DNA of 64,000 nt from Capnocytophaga leadbetteri (GCF_003054025.1 NZ_QBKG01000002.1:124001-188000); one strand, 5' to 3'; shown: positions 16,083 through 24,332, counted from the first letter of the stretch. Translations and numbers: made by a program. Notes: generated by a model not told the origin, from the letters alone.

Positions 16083-17093
16083 ATGAAATTATCATTAAAA
16101 GCATTATGTATTAATGTGGTTTTGGCATTCCTTGCCTCCCTTTTTATCGCCCCAGCTTTGGGTGCCTCAGTACCCTTGGTGGCTACAACTATCGTAGCAA
16201 CTTCCACCGTAACCCAGTACATAGCCCCAGAACTCTTTAAGGGTATTGCAATGGAGGGGCTTCAAACCGAGGTATGGATAGCAGGTATCAAAGAAAACCC
16301 TGTACCTAATAACTCGTTTATATACCAAAGTGTGGACTTGTCACAATATGTAGAGCATAACAAGTTACACCTTGCTGAAGCGGGTGTGGAACCTGCCGTA
16401 CACGAAGATTATTTTGCTACAGCTAATAACCCATTGCCCGTTACCGATATTACCGATATAGGTAATGAGGTAGTGTTACACACCTATTCTACCGAACAAA
16501 CACGCCACAGAGAGTTACAAGATATTGAGCTTTCCTACGACAAACGCTCCAGTATTATCGGACGCCACCGTTTATCATTAGAAAACAACTTAGGGAAACG
16601 TGCAGCATATGCTTGGGCTCCCCAAAAAAATGATGATTGGAATAAGGTGTGCCTCCTATCAGCCAGCGACTCGGTAATAGATGCTATTATCGACATCAAG
16701 TCCTTTTTGGAGGGTAAAGACATCTATAATGGTATTAACATCTGCCTTAATGCTGACCACTTTGCTCGTATCCGCAAAGAAGACAAGCGTCTTTATAAGG
16801 ATATTATGAACGAAAACCAAATGTATGGTATTAAGGTATTCCAATATAACCAAACCCCACTCTACACCAAAACGGGCGAAAAGAAACCTTTCGGAGCTAC
16901 CAAAGATACTGAAGACAAACAATCGTCTTTCGTATGGGTTACAGACGAGGTGTTCCGTTGCTTTGGCGATGTAAAGATGTATGCAACCCTACGTGATTCT
17001 GGGTTGCAAGCCGATACTATTTCCTTTGCACAACGTGCCTTAGTAGGAGTTATCCGCGCTAAAAAACCTAAATATTTGGGAGCTATCTTATAG
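16083..17093 (+). CDS. Major capsid protein
   Basis: A 336-aa protein following the protease/scaffold. The core (FIYQSVDLSQYVEHNKLHLAEAG; IELSYDKRSSIIGRHRLSLENN; LCLNADHF-type strand later) matches the Mu-like capsid family of Bacteroidota phages. The N-terminus is odd: residues 1-45 hold two hydrophobic segments (INVVLAFLASLFIAPALGAS and PLVATTIVATSTVTQ), looking like a signal peptide or membrane anchor. Related Bacteroides prophage capsids, as I recall them, have similar N-termini. The leader may be removed by the prohead protease. Confidence 0.85.
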   Translation: MKLSLKALCINVVLAFLASLFIAPALGASVPLVATTIVATSTVTQYIAPELFKGIAMEGLQTEVWIAGIKENPVPNNSFIYQSVDLSQYVEHNKLHLAEAGVEPAVHEDYFATANNPLPVTDITDIGNEVVLHTYSTEQTRHRELQDIELSYDKRSSIIGRHRLSLENNLGKRAAYAWAPQKNDDWNKVCLLSASDSVIDAIIDIKSFLEGKDIYNGINICLNADHFARIRKEDKRLYKDIMNENQMYGIKVFQYNQTPLYTKTGEKKPFGATKDTEDKQSSFVWVTDEVFRCFGDVKMYATLRDSGLQADTISFAQRALVGVIRAKKPKYLGAIL

Positions 17094-17099
17094 GAATAT

Positions 17100-17146
17100 A
17101 GTAGGGTGAGCGGACGAGTTCAATGGTATCCATACCTCACCCTACT
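17100..17146 (+). terminator. Hairpin after the capsid gene
   Basis: AGTAGGGTGAG (17100-17110) pairs perfectly with CTCACCCTACT (17136-17146) across a 25-nt loop, seven bases after the capsid stop. No T run follows, so it is more likely an mRNA-stabilising or partial-termination element that lets capsid be made in excess. Confidence 0.55.
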
Positions 17147-17173
17147 CCTATATTAACTTTAAAACAGAATACA

Positions 17174-17464
17174 ATGACAACAGCAGAAAAAGCAAAACAA
17201 TATTTTGAGGAAAACAAAGCGACAAAAGAGCTCTTTGCTACCTCCGATGGTTTCCTCTTCTTACTAAAAAAAGATGCACAAAACCACGCACAAACCTTAG
17301 AAGATAGCACAGTGGAGAGCTATACTAATGAGGTAGAAGATAAAGTAGTAACAGAAACACCAGACAAAACTGAACAATCTGAAGACTCTGACGAGTCTGA
17401 CGAGTCAGAAGGTGAGACTGTAAAAGACACTTCAAAAATCAACTTTTTTAAACCTAAAAAATAA
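17174..17464 (+). CDS. Small acidic head protein
   Basis: A 96-aa protein between capsid and sheath. Start at ATG 17174 (MTTAEKAKQYFEENK); the longer frame would run into the post-capsid hairpin. The first half (KELFATSDGFLFLLKKDAQNHA) is a compact helical domain seen in small proteins next to capsid genes of Bacteroidota phages. The second half is very acidic and repetitive (EDSDESDESEGE). Possible decoration or completion protein. The stop overlaps the sheath start. Confidence 0.55.
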   Translation: MTTAEKAKQYFEENKATKELFATSDGFLFLLKKDAQNHAQTLEDSTVESYTNEVEDKVVTETPDKTEQSEDSDESDESEGETVKDTSKINFFKPKK

Positions 17465-18627
17465 TGGCATTACCTAAAGTATTATTCAATATTGCCAAAG
17501 ACGGCTTAGGCAGGACAACGGCTATACAAAAAACTACTGGGCTCATCACAACGGGAGTTACGGTGAATAACAAAGTAGAGTTGGGCAAGTCGTATCAAGT
17601 TTTCTCATTAAAAGAAGCCATAGCTTTGGGAATTTCAGAAACTGAAAACGCCTTTGCCTACAAGCATATCAAAGCGTTTTATGACCAAGCCCCTACGGGT
17701 ACCCCTCTGTGGCTAATGCTCGTATCGGATGCCACTACTATGACGGCAATGCTCGACAAAGACGGTGCTTTTGCCCCAACTCTCATAGCTGATGCCAAAG
17801 GGGCTATCCGCGTGCTTGGGGTAGTAAAAAAAGCAACTGGTAGCGAGACTATCACCGCAGGCTTAGACGTTGATTTGCAGACAGCTGTAGTGAAAGGGCA
17901 AGCCCTTGCCCAGCACTTTGAAAAGAAATATATGCCTTTTAGGATAGTTGTATCGGGCAACAGTTGGAACGGCAAAGTAGCCGACCTTACTAATTTCTCC
18001 GAAAACGAACTTAACAAAGTAGCTTGTTTTATTGGGAATGACGATAAGGAGAAAGAAGCATCAGTTGGTTTATTTTTAGGAAAAATAACCAAAATACCCG
18101 TACAGCGCAAAATTCACCGCGTGAAGGACGGCAGCGTATTACCCTTGGTAGCATACTTCACTGACGGCACCACTATCGACAGCAAAGCCGACCAATGGGA
18201 CGCGCTTGACGACAAAGGGTATATCTTCTTTCGCACCTTTGTAGGGCGTTCGGGATACTACTTTTCGGGCGATAATACCCTTACTAAACCCACTGATGAC
18301 TTTAAGAGCCTATGCAACGGGCTTGTAATGGACAAAGCAATGCTTCTAAGTTATGGGGTATTGGTAGAGGAACTCAGCGACGAGGTGTTACTATCCGAAG
18401 ACGGCAGTATTCACCCCGCGATTATCAAGGGTTGGCAAACCAAACTTGAGAGTACCCTGCAAAGCCAAATGGTATCGCAGGGCGAGCTTTCGGCTGTAAA
18501 GATTGATATAGATCCAAAGCAACGTGTACTACAAACAGGTAAAGTGGTGATAGGTATCAAACTGTTACCCGTGGGCTATGCCGACTTTATAGAAGTAAAC
18601 ATCGGTTTTACTACAACAGTCAATTAG
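17464..18627 (+). CDS. Contractile tail sheath, DUF2586-like
   Basis: A 387-aa protein. Domain pattern of DUF2586-type sheaths: KSYQVFSLKEAIALGI near residue 40, YDQAPTGTPLWLMLV near 70, and the C-terminal VGYADFIEVNIGFTTTVN strand that interlocks subunits. A contractile sheath marks this as a myovirus. It is directly followed by the tube gene, the usual order. Confidence 0.82.
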   Translation: MALPKVLFNIAKDGLGRTTAIQKTTGLITTGVTVNNKVELGKSYQVFSLKEAIALGISETENAFAYKHIKAFYDQAPTGTPLWLMLVSDATTMTAMLDKDGAFAPTLIADAKGAIRVLGVVKKATGSETITAGLDVDLQTAVVKGQALAQHFEKKYMPFRIVVSGNSWNGKVADLTNFSENELNKVACFIGNDDKEKEASVGLFLGKITKIPVQRKIHRVKDGSVLPLVAYFTDGTTIDSKADQWDALDDKGYIFFRTFVGRSGYYFSGDNTLTKPTDDFKSLCNGLVMDKAMLLSYGVLVEELSDEVLLSEDGSIHPAIIKGWQTKLESTLQSQMVSQGELSAVKIDIDPKQRVLQTGKVVIGIKLLPVGYADFIEVNIGFTTTVN

Positions 18628-18649
18628 TAGATTAGAAAATTAGCAAATT

Positions 18650-19066
18650 ATGGCAACATTCGACAGCAAACAATATGCGTGGTGTAACCTCTCTATCGTC
18701 TTTGGTGGGCGCATTATCATAGGAGTTACAGAGTTGGAGTACACCGAGAAACGCGAGAAAGACTTTCTTTACGGGCGCGGGTGCAAACCTCACGGAGTGG
18801 TGGCGGGCAACCGTAGTTATGAGGGTAAAATAAGCCTTTGGCAAAGTGAGGCAGAAGCAATGACCCGCGATGCCCCAAACAACGATATACTTAGCCTTAG
18901 CTTTGACCTTGTGGCTTCCTACGTACCTTTGGACGGCGGACAGATAGTTACCGATATTCTCAAGAACGTGGAATTTACCGAAGTGAAAAAAGGAATGAAG
19001 CAAGGCGATAAGAATATGATTATGGAGCTTCCTATTATCTTCACTGATATAAAAAGACAAGCCTAA
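18650..19066 (+). CDS. Tail tube protein
   Basis: A 138-aa protein, small and beta-rich (NLSIVFGGRIIIGVTELEYTEK; ISLWQSEAEAMTRD; IIMELPIIF-type end), in the invariant place after the sheath. It forms the inner tube polymer. The upstream 20 bases contain the GATTAGAAAATTAGCAAATTA repeat-like sequence directly before the start. Confidence 0.78.
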   Translation: MATFDSKQYAWCNLSIVFGGRIIIGVTELEYTEKREKDFLYGRGCKPHGVVAGNRSYEGKISLWQSEAEAMTRDAPNNDILSLSFDLVASYVPLDGGQIVTDILKNVEFTEVKKGMKQGDKNMIMELPIIFTDIKRQA

Positions 19067-19132
19067 CAAATTAAACAATAAGAAAATGCCTGTGCAGCTT
19101 GCACTTTAAAAACCTTTTAAAAGCAGTTTAAA

Positions 19133-19420
19133 ATGATAACTAAAGAACAAATACAAGAATGGAAACAACAGTACAAAGACATCTTTGTAATTAGTGTAGA
19201 AGACAAAAAGGCATACTTGCGTACGCCTGACCGACAAACCCTTAGTTATGCCTCGACCTTGGCAACTAAAGATCCGCTAAAGTTTAATGAGGTAGTACTC
19301 AACAACTGTTGGTTGGGTGGTGATGAGGAGATTAAAACAGACGATGCGCTGTTTCTCGCCGCCAGTAGCAAGCTGCCAGACCTTATACAGATAAAAGAGG
19401 CAATTTTGGAAAAGCTCTAA
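19133..19420 (+). CDS. Tail assembly chaperone, upstream frame
   Basis: A 95-aa protein between tube and tape measure, where tail assembly chaperones lie (lambda G, Mu gp41). It resembles small chaperones in length and acidity. Just before the stop, reading GAA AAG CTC TAA, the sequence G GAA AAG (19408-19414) allows a -1 slip into an open frame to 19587. The start follows a good TTTAAA leader motif. A small hairpin GTGCA-gct-TGCAC lies at 19092-19104. Confidence 0.72.
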   Translation: MITKEQIQEWKQQYKDIFVISVEDKKAYLRTPDRQTLSYASTLATKDPLKFNEVVLNNCWLGGDEEIKTDDALFLAASSKLPDLIQIKEAILEKL

Positions 19421-19587
19421 GTGATGCGGAGATAGACGAGGGGCGGGATTGGCTTCGTATCACTAACGCTTCACTGCGTTACTATATGCACATTGCCAAT
19501 CCCGACGACCTCACCGATACCCAGTGGGCTATGCGAGTAAAAGAATTAGAATGGCTTAGACAAAAAGAGAAGGAACAATACAAGTAG
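19414..19587 (+). CDS. Tail chaperone, -1 frameshift extension
   Basis: The -1 frame is open from 19369 to 19587 and reads as convincing protein (ALSDAEIDEGRDWLRITNASLRYYMHIANPDDLTDTQWAMRVKELEWL) but lacks its own early start codon. Joined by a -1 slip near 19408-19414 it would give a longer chaperone, like lambda gpGT and Mu gp41/42. The last 32 bases overlap the antisense membrane gene. Slippage is inferred from the general rule for tail chaperones and the open frame. Confidence 0.6.
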   Translation, partial: ALSDAEIDEGRDWLRITNASLRYYMHIANPDDLTDTQWAMRVKELEWLRQKEKEQYK

Positions 19588-19864
19588 TATAGGTAGTTTG
19601 TTGTAGTCTTTCACGCTCTCTTGCTTGTTTGGCTCCTTTGGAGAGCATAAGGGCAAGTATCGCTATAAGGAAAAAGGAAATTGTACTTGCAATAGCTGTA
19701 GTGGTGTATCTCCTCTTAGTAGTGGGCTCCTTCTCAGTAAAAGCCCTATAAGTAGCATAGAAGGGCACACAGAAAAGGGCAGCTCCATAGAAAAATCCCG
19801 CACCAATAAGTAATAATAAGCCTATAGAGGCAAGTAGGTTAAAGAAAAATAATAATACTCTCAT
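19556..19864 (-). CDS. Antisense small membrane protein
   Basis: A 102-aa protein on the opposite strand within the tail operon, filling the gap between chaperone and tape measure. Two membrane segments: residues ~2-35 (VLLFFFNLLASIGLLLLIGAGFFYG region) and ~58-77 (AIASTISFFLIAILALM), separated by a charged loop (EKEPTTKRR). The C-terminus is charged. A TAACTTTG promoter box lies at 19922-19915, 50 bases upstream, so it can be expressed from the prophage on its own. A superinfection-exclusion or conversion role is inference. Confidence 0.55.
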   Translation of the reverse strand: MRVLLFFFNLLASIGLLLLIGAGFFYGAALFCVPFYATYRAFTEKEPTTKRRYTTTAIASTISFFLIAILALMLSKGAKQARERERLQQTTYTTCIVPSLFV

Positions 19865-19865
19865 T

Positions 19866-21773
19866 GTGGCAAATATTTTAGAATATACATTAACGCTTAA
19901 AGACTTTGTAAGTGCAAAGTTACAAAAAATCGGCATAAATAACGATACAATGTTAGAAAAATTTGCCGAATTAGAAAAAGTACAGAAAAAAGTCTCTCGT
20001 GGCTTTGCTCAAATGGGTACGTCTGTACATACTTTGCAACAAAAAATAGCCTTGCTAAAAGCCGAACGAGATTTATTGCCTATAGGTAGCCTTTCGGCTA
20101 TTCGTAAGTACAACAGCGAGATTAATAAGTTAGAGCACAGTGTTTCTAAATTGCAAACCCTCAATGGGAGTAAGCTAAAAACGTGGTTTTCGGAGGCTTT
20201 GAACAGTCTGCCTGGTTTGGCTACCAACCCTCTTATATTGGCGGGAGCGGGTATAGGTATGAGTATCCGAAAGGGTATGGAAGCCGACTTACAACAAGCT
20301 AACATTACTACTTTGCTTCGTGGTGATGTAGAAAAAGCCAAAGCCTTATATGCTCAGCTCTCTGATTATGGGGTAAAAACACCCTACGACAAGGCAGGGC
20401 TTATTGAAGCACAGAAGACGATGATGTCCTTCGGGCTTTCCTCTGAGTTTGCTTTTGGCAAGCTCAAGAACATCGGCGATATTGCTATGGGCGATGTGCA
20501 GAAAATGCAAAGTCTATCACTTGCTTTTGCGCAGGCTACTTCGGCAGGCAAGCTGCAAGGGCAAGACTTAATGCAGATGATTAACGCGGGCTTCAACCCC
20601 TTGCAGGTGATTAGCGAACGCACGGGCGAGAGTATGGCACAGCTCAAAGAACGAATGAGTAAAGGAGGTATTTCGGCGCAAGAGTTGGCACAAGCCTTTG
20701 AATGGGCAACCGATAAACAAGGGCTTTTCTACCAAGGTGCAGAAAAAGCAGGGCAAACCCTCAGCGGTAAGTTCAACAAGATGATGGACTCTATCACCGA
20801 ACTTGCTCTAAAAGTATATGAAGCCATCAGCCCTGTGCTTAGTCCCTTAGTAGACCTGGCAGCAGTTATATTTTCAAGCATAGGTGGAGGTATAGGGTGG
20901 CTTATTGAGAAGTTTCAAGAAGGGAATCCCATTATATGGGGTATTGCAGGAGCTATAGGTATATTCACCACTGCATTGATACTACACAATACCTATACGG
21001 CTATTGCTACTGCTTGGCAAAATAGGCTCACTTGGGCAGTGATAAAGACAAACCTTGCCTTTTTGGCAAACCCTATAACGTGGATAATAGTGGGTATTAT
21101 AGCCCTTATTGCTATCATAGCCTATTGTATTGTAGGTGTAAGCGGTTGGGGCAAGGCGTGGGAATATACTGTGCAAGGTATGAAATACAGTTGGGAGGCT
21201 TTTGTAGAAAATTTTCAATTGCTTTGGACTGTTGCAAAAAATACTTTTATGGCAGGTATAGATGCTTGTAAGCTCGCTTGGTATAAGTTTAAAGAAGCGG
21301 TTGGCTTAGGTGATAGTACCGAGAACCAAGCAATGATTAACAAGATACAAAATGACTTGCAAGAGCGTGCCAAATCGGTAACAGAGGGGTATAAGAAAGC
21401 AAATGAGGCAGGAGAAAAAGCCAAAGAAGCCTTTGGTAAAGCGTGGGACTCTTTAGAGTTCAAGAGCTTTAAGGAGGTAAAAGACGGGCTAATGGGCAAG
21501 CTGGGTATGAAAACCGAAAGCAGTCCCGCACCAGGGGTGAGTCCTATTATGGGAGAAACTACCGCCACCACGGGAGAAGGCACTAAAACCAAAGACAACA
21601 TCGTATCAGGAGGTACCCGACAAACGCATATCAATATACAGATAGGCAATGTAGGTACTGATACTAAGGTGTATGTATCGTCCGTACGCGAGGGAGTAGA
21701 GAACTTTGGAGAAATGGTGAAAGAGGAACTTCTAAGAGTTGTTAATAGTATAAACCAAATGCAGACAGCCTAA
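19866..21773 (+). CDS. Tail tape measure protein
   Basis: A 635-aa protein. N-terminal helices and coiled coil (EKFAELEKVQKKVSRGFAQM), the conserved tape measure core (LYAQLSDYGVKTPYDKAGLIEAQKTMMSFG; GKLQGQDLMQMINAGFNPLQVI), then membrane-spanning segments near residues 330-430 (IWGIAGAIGIFTTALIL; WIIVGIIALIAIIAYCIVG) and a helical C-terminus. It sets tail length and may form the channel into the host. It starts with GTG at 19866, one base from the start of the divergent antisense gene. Confidence 0.9.
   Translation: MANILEYTLTLKDFVSAKLQKIGINNDTMLEKFAELEKVQKKVSRGFAQMGTSVHTLQQKIALLKAERDLLPIGSLSAIRKYNSEINKLEHSVSKLQTLNGSKLKTWFSEALNSLPGLATNPLILAGAGIGMSIRKGMEADLQQANITTLLRGDVEKAKALYAQLSDYGVKTPYDKAGLIEAQKTMMSFGLSSEFAFGKLKNIGDIAMGDVQKMQSLSLAFAQATSAGKLQGQDLMQMINAGFNPLQVISERTGESMAQLKERMSKGGISAQELAQAFEWATDKQGLFYQGAEKAGQTLSGKFNKMMDSITELALKVYEAISPVLSPLVDLAAVIFSSIGGGIGWLIEKFQEGNPIIWGIAGAIGIFTTALILHNTYTAIATAWQNRLTWAVIKTNLAFLANPITWIIVGIIALIAIIAYCIVGVSGWGKAWEYTVQGMKYSWEAFVENFQLLWTVAKNTFMAGIDACKLAWYKFKEAVGLGDSTENQAMINKIQNDLQERAKSVTEGYKKANEAGEKAKEAFGKAWDSLEFKSFKEVKDGLMGKLGMKTESSPAPGVSPIMGETTATTGEGTKTKDNIVSGGTRQTHINIQIGNVGTDTKVYVSSVREGVENFGEMVKEELLRVVNSINQMQTA
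19915..19922 (-). promoter_or_regulatory. Possible -7 box for the antisense membrane gene
   Basis: CAAAGTTA on the plus strand, TAACTTTG on the minus, a perfect TAnnTTTG. It lies inside the 5' end of the tape measure gene. No TTG is found at the ideal distance (nearest gives a 25-bp spacer), so confidence is limited. Confidence 0.35.
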
Positions 21774-22066
21774 TGAAAGATATACTAATAGATGAGGGAA
21801 ACGATTTGCGCCTATTAGCAGGTGATTTTGAGGTGGGGTACTCCGATAACCAACAGCAAAAGGCTATCCTTACTACCGAGAAGGGAGAGTGGAAAGAGCA
21901 CCCCGAAGTAGGGGTAGGAATATCTCAAATGCTCGCCGATGACCTCTATACCGAAACCCTCATTGAAATAAAGAAACAGTTGGAGTATGACGGTATGCAG
22001 ATTAACGATGTAGCCCTACAAGAGGGCGGCAAATTACTAATTGACGGAACCTATAACAACAATTAA
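21773..22066 (+). CDS. Baseplate wedge protein, gp25/Mu gp46-like
   Basis: A 97-aa protein with the short lysozyme-like wedge pattern of P2 W/T4 gp25: DLRLLAGDFEVGYSDNQQQKAIL, GEWKEHPEVGVGISQML, TLIEIKKQLEYDG. It links baseplate to sheath. Start overlaps the tape measure stop (TAATG). Confidence 0.75.
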   Translation: MKDILIDEGNDLRLLAGDFEVGYSDNQQQKAILTTEKGEWKEHPEVGVGISQMLADDLYTETLIEIKKQLEYDGMQINDVALQEGGKLLIDGTYNNN

Positions 22067-22070
22067 CATT

Positions 22071-22301
22071 ATGCTAAACAAACAAGCCCTAAAACAAGGC
22101 ATTATCACCCTGCAGCAGGATATGCTTACCAAAACAGAGGCAAATCCAGAAGAGTATGCCGAACGCTTAGCCTCACTTATTGATGCCTTTGTCAGAAGTG
22201 GCGAGGTAACAGTAGCACCAGGTATACAAGTAGGCACGGCAGGTACAGCCACCGCCCAAACAGGAGCAACTACAGGTGAAGGAAAAGGGAAAATAACTTA
22301 A
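22071..22301 (+). CDS. Small phage protein
   Basis: A 76-aa protein starting at ATG 22071 (MLNKQALKQGIITLQQDML); the longer frame overlaps the wedge gene. The first half is helical, the second half is Gly/Thr/Ala-rich (GTAGTATAQTGATTGEGKG) and probably flexible. It occurs in the baseplate region; role unknown. Confidence 0.5.
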   Translation: MLNKQALKQGIITLQQDMLTKTEANPEEYAERLASLIDAFVRSGEVTVAPGIQVGTAGTATAQTGATTGEGKGKIT

Positions 22302-22315
22302 AAACACATATCACA

Positions 22316-22624
22316 ATGGAATGGATAACAGAAGTACTTAAAGAGCATTTTGGTTCGTTTATCGGTATGGTATTATCGGGCTTAGCGGGTTGGTTTTTCG
22401 GCAGACCTAAGCAACAAATGGAGCTACAAACCTCCGAACTTGACAATGTAGACAAGGCTGTGAAGATATACCGAGAGATGATAGAAGACTTAGGCACCAA
22501 GTACGCCAACGCTATCGATGAGCTAAAGAAAGCTAACCAACGCATTAAGGACTTAGAAGCCTCAGTAGAAGAGCTTCTTACCGAACTTAAGAAGTACAAG
22601 CAACTCAACGGTAAAGCAAAATGA
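22316..22624 (+). CDS. Membrane-anchored coiled-coil phage protein
   Basis: A 102-aa protein with one N-terminal membrane helix (SFIGMVLSGLAGWFFG, residues 14-29) and a long coiled coil (residues ~45-95, NQRIKDLEASVEELLTELKKYK). Topology resembles small phage membrane proteins (holin accessory or spanin-like), but it lies among baseplate genes rather than the lysis cassette. Function unknown. Stop overlaps the next start (ATGA). Confidence 0.5.
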   Translation: MEWITEVLKEHFGSFIGMVLSGLAGWFFGRPKQQMELQTSELDNVDKAVKIYREMIEDLGTKYANAIDELKKANQRIKDLEASVEELLTELKKYKQLNGKAK

Positions 22625-22923
22625 CAATCACCGCCCTACATAATCAGTCGCTATTAGACCTCGCCCTACAACACACTGGCGCTATAGAAAGCGTATTTGA
22701 GTTGGCAGAAGCTAACAGCCTTAACATCACCGATGATGTGCAGGCAGGAGCTCCCCTCTACTTGGGAGAGGGGTTGGAGGTGAGGAACGAAATACTAAGC
22801 TACTACACTGCTAAGAACTTACAGCCCGCAACGGCTTTCACCAAAGAAGACGAACAAGTGTTTGAACGCCTTGAGGGCATCAGTATATGGGCAATAAATC
22901 TTGATTTCGTCGTTAGTAGTTAG
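22621..22923 (+). CDS. LysM-like tail protein X
   Basis: A 100-aa protein whose first ~50 residues follow the LysM pattern (NQSLLDLALQHTGAIESVFELAEANSLNITDDVQAGAPL) used by P2 X-type tail proteins. It probably joins the hub or baseplate. The C-terminus (TKEDEQVFERLEGISIWAIN) is variable. Coupled to the previous gene. Confidence 0.65.
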   Translation: MTITALHNQSLLDLALQHTGAIESVFELAEANSLNITDDVQAGAPLYLGEGLEVRNEILSYYTAKNLQPATAFTKEDEQVFERLEGISIWAINLDFVVSS

Positions 22924-22975
22924 TCGTTAGCAAGCGACACAATCTAACGACTAATAACTAAAGACTAACGACTAA
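22920..22975. repeat. Inverted and direct short repeats before the baseplate J gene
   Basis: TTAGTCGTTAG (22920-22930) forms a perfect 11-bp inverted pair with CTAACGACTAA (22944-22954), and the latter recurs at 22965-22975. The region sits in the 57-base gap before the baseplate gene and has no T run. It could be a pausing hairpin or a mobile-type repeat. Confidence 0.55.
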
Positions 22976-22980
22976 ATATT

Positions 22981-23823
22981 ATGGCACGCACTATACAAGA
23001 AATACAAACCCTTATCCTACAAGCCAAAGCCCAAGAGCCTGCTCTGAACGAGCTCAATAGCACCTCCAAAGTAGCTATATGGCGCTTGTGGGTGTACATC
23101 ATAGCCGTAGCAATATGGAGCTTAGAGAAGCTGTTCGACCAGCATAGGGCAGATATTGACAAGCGTTTGGCAGAACTCAAACCCCACACCGCTCGTTGGT
23201 ACAGAAGCAAAGCCCTTGCCTTTCAGTATGGTTTTGACCTTTTAACTGACAGCGATAAGTTCAACAACCAAGGGCATACAGAGGAACAGATAGAAGCCAG
23301 CAAGATAGTGAAGTACTCGGCAGTGATAGAAAGCAAAAACGAAGGCCGTTTGATAGTGAAGATAGCAGGCGAACAAGGTGAGCAGTTGCAACCTATCACC
23401 GATGCTCAAAAGCAAGCCTTTGAAGCCTATTTATCAGAGATAAAAGATGCAGGGGTACGCCTATCAGTGGTGAACTACCAACCCGATATACTGCACCTGC
23501 AAATGAAGATAGTATATGATCCGCTTGTATTGGACGGCAACGGACAAAGTATCATTCACGCTACACACCCAGTAGAAACGGCTATTAAAGACTATTTAAA
23601 ACGCCTGCCATTTAACGGCGAATTGGTCTTAGCACACCTTATTGATACGCTGCAACAAGCAGAGGGGGTGAAGATACCGCACTTAGTTCTCGCCCAAAGC
23701 AAAAACATCACCAGCGGTGGAAGCTACGGCGCGTTTGAAACGATAGAAATAAGCAAAATACCCACAGCAGGCTACTTTACGATAGACAACTTTAACGATA
23801 TCACTTATGCCAGCAATGTATAA
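22981..23823 (+). CDS. Baseplate J-like protein, Mu gp47-like
   Basis: A 280-aa protein. The C-terminal two thirds contain the baseplate J pattern (DAGVRLSVVNYQPDILHLQMKIVYDPL; VETAIKDYLKRLPFNGELVLAHLIDTLQQAEGV). The N-terminal part has an unusual hydrophobic patch (LWVYIIAVAIWSLEKLF). It forms the outer wedge of the contractile baseplate. Its stop overlaps the next gene. Confidence 0.75.
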   Translation: MARTIQEIQTLILQAKAQEPALNELNSTSKVAIWRLWVYIIAVAIWSLEKLFDQHRADIDKRLAELKPHTARWYRSKALAFQYGFDLLTDSDKFNNQGHTEEQIEASKIVKYSAVIESKNEGRLIVKIAGEQGEQLQPITDAQKQAFEAYLSEIKDAGVRLSVVNYQPDILHLQMKIVYDPLVLDGNGQSIIHATHPVETAIKDYLKRLPFNGELVLAHLIDTLQQAEGVKIPHLVLAQSKNITSGGSYGAFETIEISKIPTAGYFTIDNFNDITYASNV

Positions 23824-24274
23824 CCTAAACATCGACAAACTGCTCGTGCTGCTAACTCCTACCTTTCTGCGCAAGCCCAAGCTCATAGCCTGGTTAAGAA
23901 TGCTGGCAACACCCCTGCACAAGTTGCTGTACGACTTTCAGCGAGCTCGCCAAGCCGACTTGTACAACCTCGCCCATAATAGCCAAGTATGCTACCTTCG
24001 AAAGGCTCTCAATGATGAGTTCGACAGCGAGCAGCGGCGCATACGTATAGAAGACGGCAAGCAGAACGAGCGGCTCTATATATACCCCCGCAGTGCCAAT
24101 AAGCCCCTATTCTTAGGCAAAGTCTTCCTCTATCAACGAGGCGACTATATCGACGGAGGTGTGGACTTTATAGTGGTATTGCCACAAGGTTTAGAATACG
24201 ACAAATATAAGTTAGAAGCCCTCGTGAACTTCTATAAATTAGCTGGTAAACGATGGGAGATAAATCATAACTAA
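23807..24274 (+). CDS. Baseplate/tail protein following J
   Basis: A 155-aa protein in the position of Mu gp48/P2 I. It has an N-terminal helical part (LLTPTFLRKPKLIAWLRML) and a beta-rich end (GGVDFIVVLPQGLEYDKYKLEALVNFYKLAG). The overlap with J suggests coupling; ATG 23816 (MYNLNIDKLL) is an alternative start. No firm family recognised. Confidence 0.55.
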   Translation: MPAMYNLNIDKLLVLLTPTFLRKPKLIAWLRMLATPLHKLLYDFQRARQADLYNLAHNSQVCYLRKALNDEFDSEQRRIRIEDGKQNERLYIYPRSANKPLFLGKVFLYQRGDYIDGGVDFIVVLPQGLEYDKYKLEALVNFYKLAGKRWEINHN

Positions 24275-24332
24275 AACCGTTACCCCGTGCGGATTGTCCC
24301 TCCCTTTCGGGGAGGGGAACGGGGAGAGGATT

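Noticed and set aside
19625-19813. 62-aa plus-strand frame in the chaperone-tape measure gap
   Set aside because: Low-complexity Ser/Gly-rich product, fully explained as the shadow of the antisense membrane gene.
22920-22975. Inverted repeats as a possible attachment site or CRISPR-like array
   Set aside because: Units are 11 bases with irregular spacing and lie inside the tail operon; no spacer pattern.
24278-24332. GC-rich CTCCC/GGGGAGG stretch before the collar fibre as an insertion scar
   Set aside because: It is short, has no matching flanks and fits a local hairpin only weakly.
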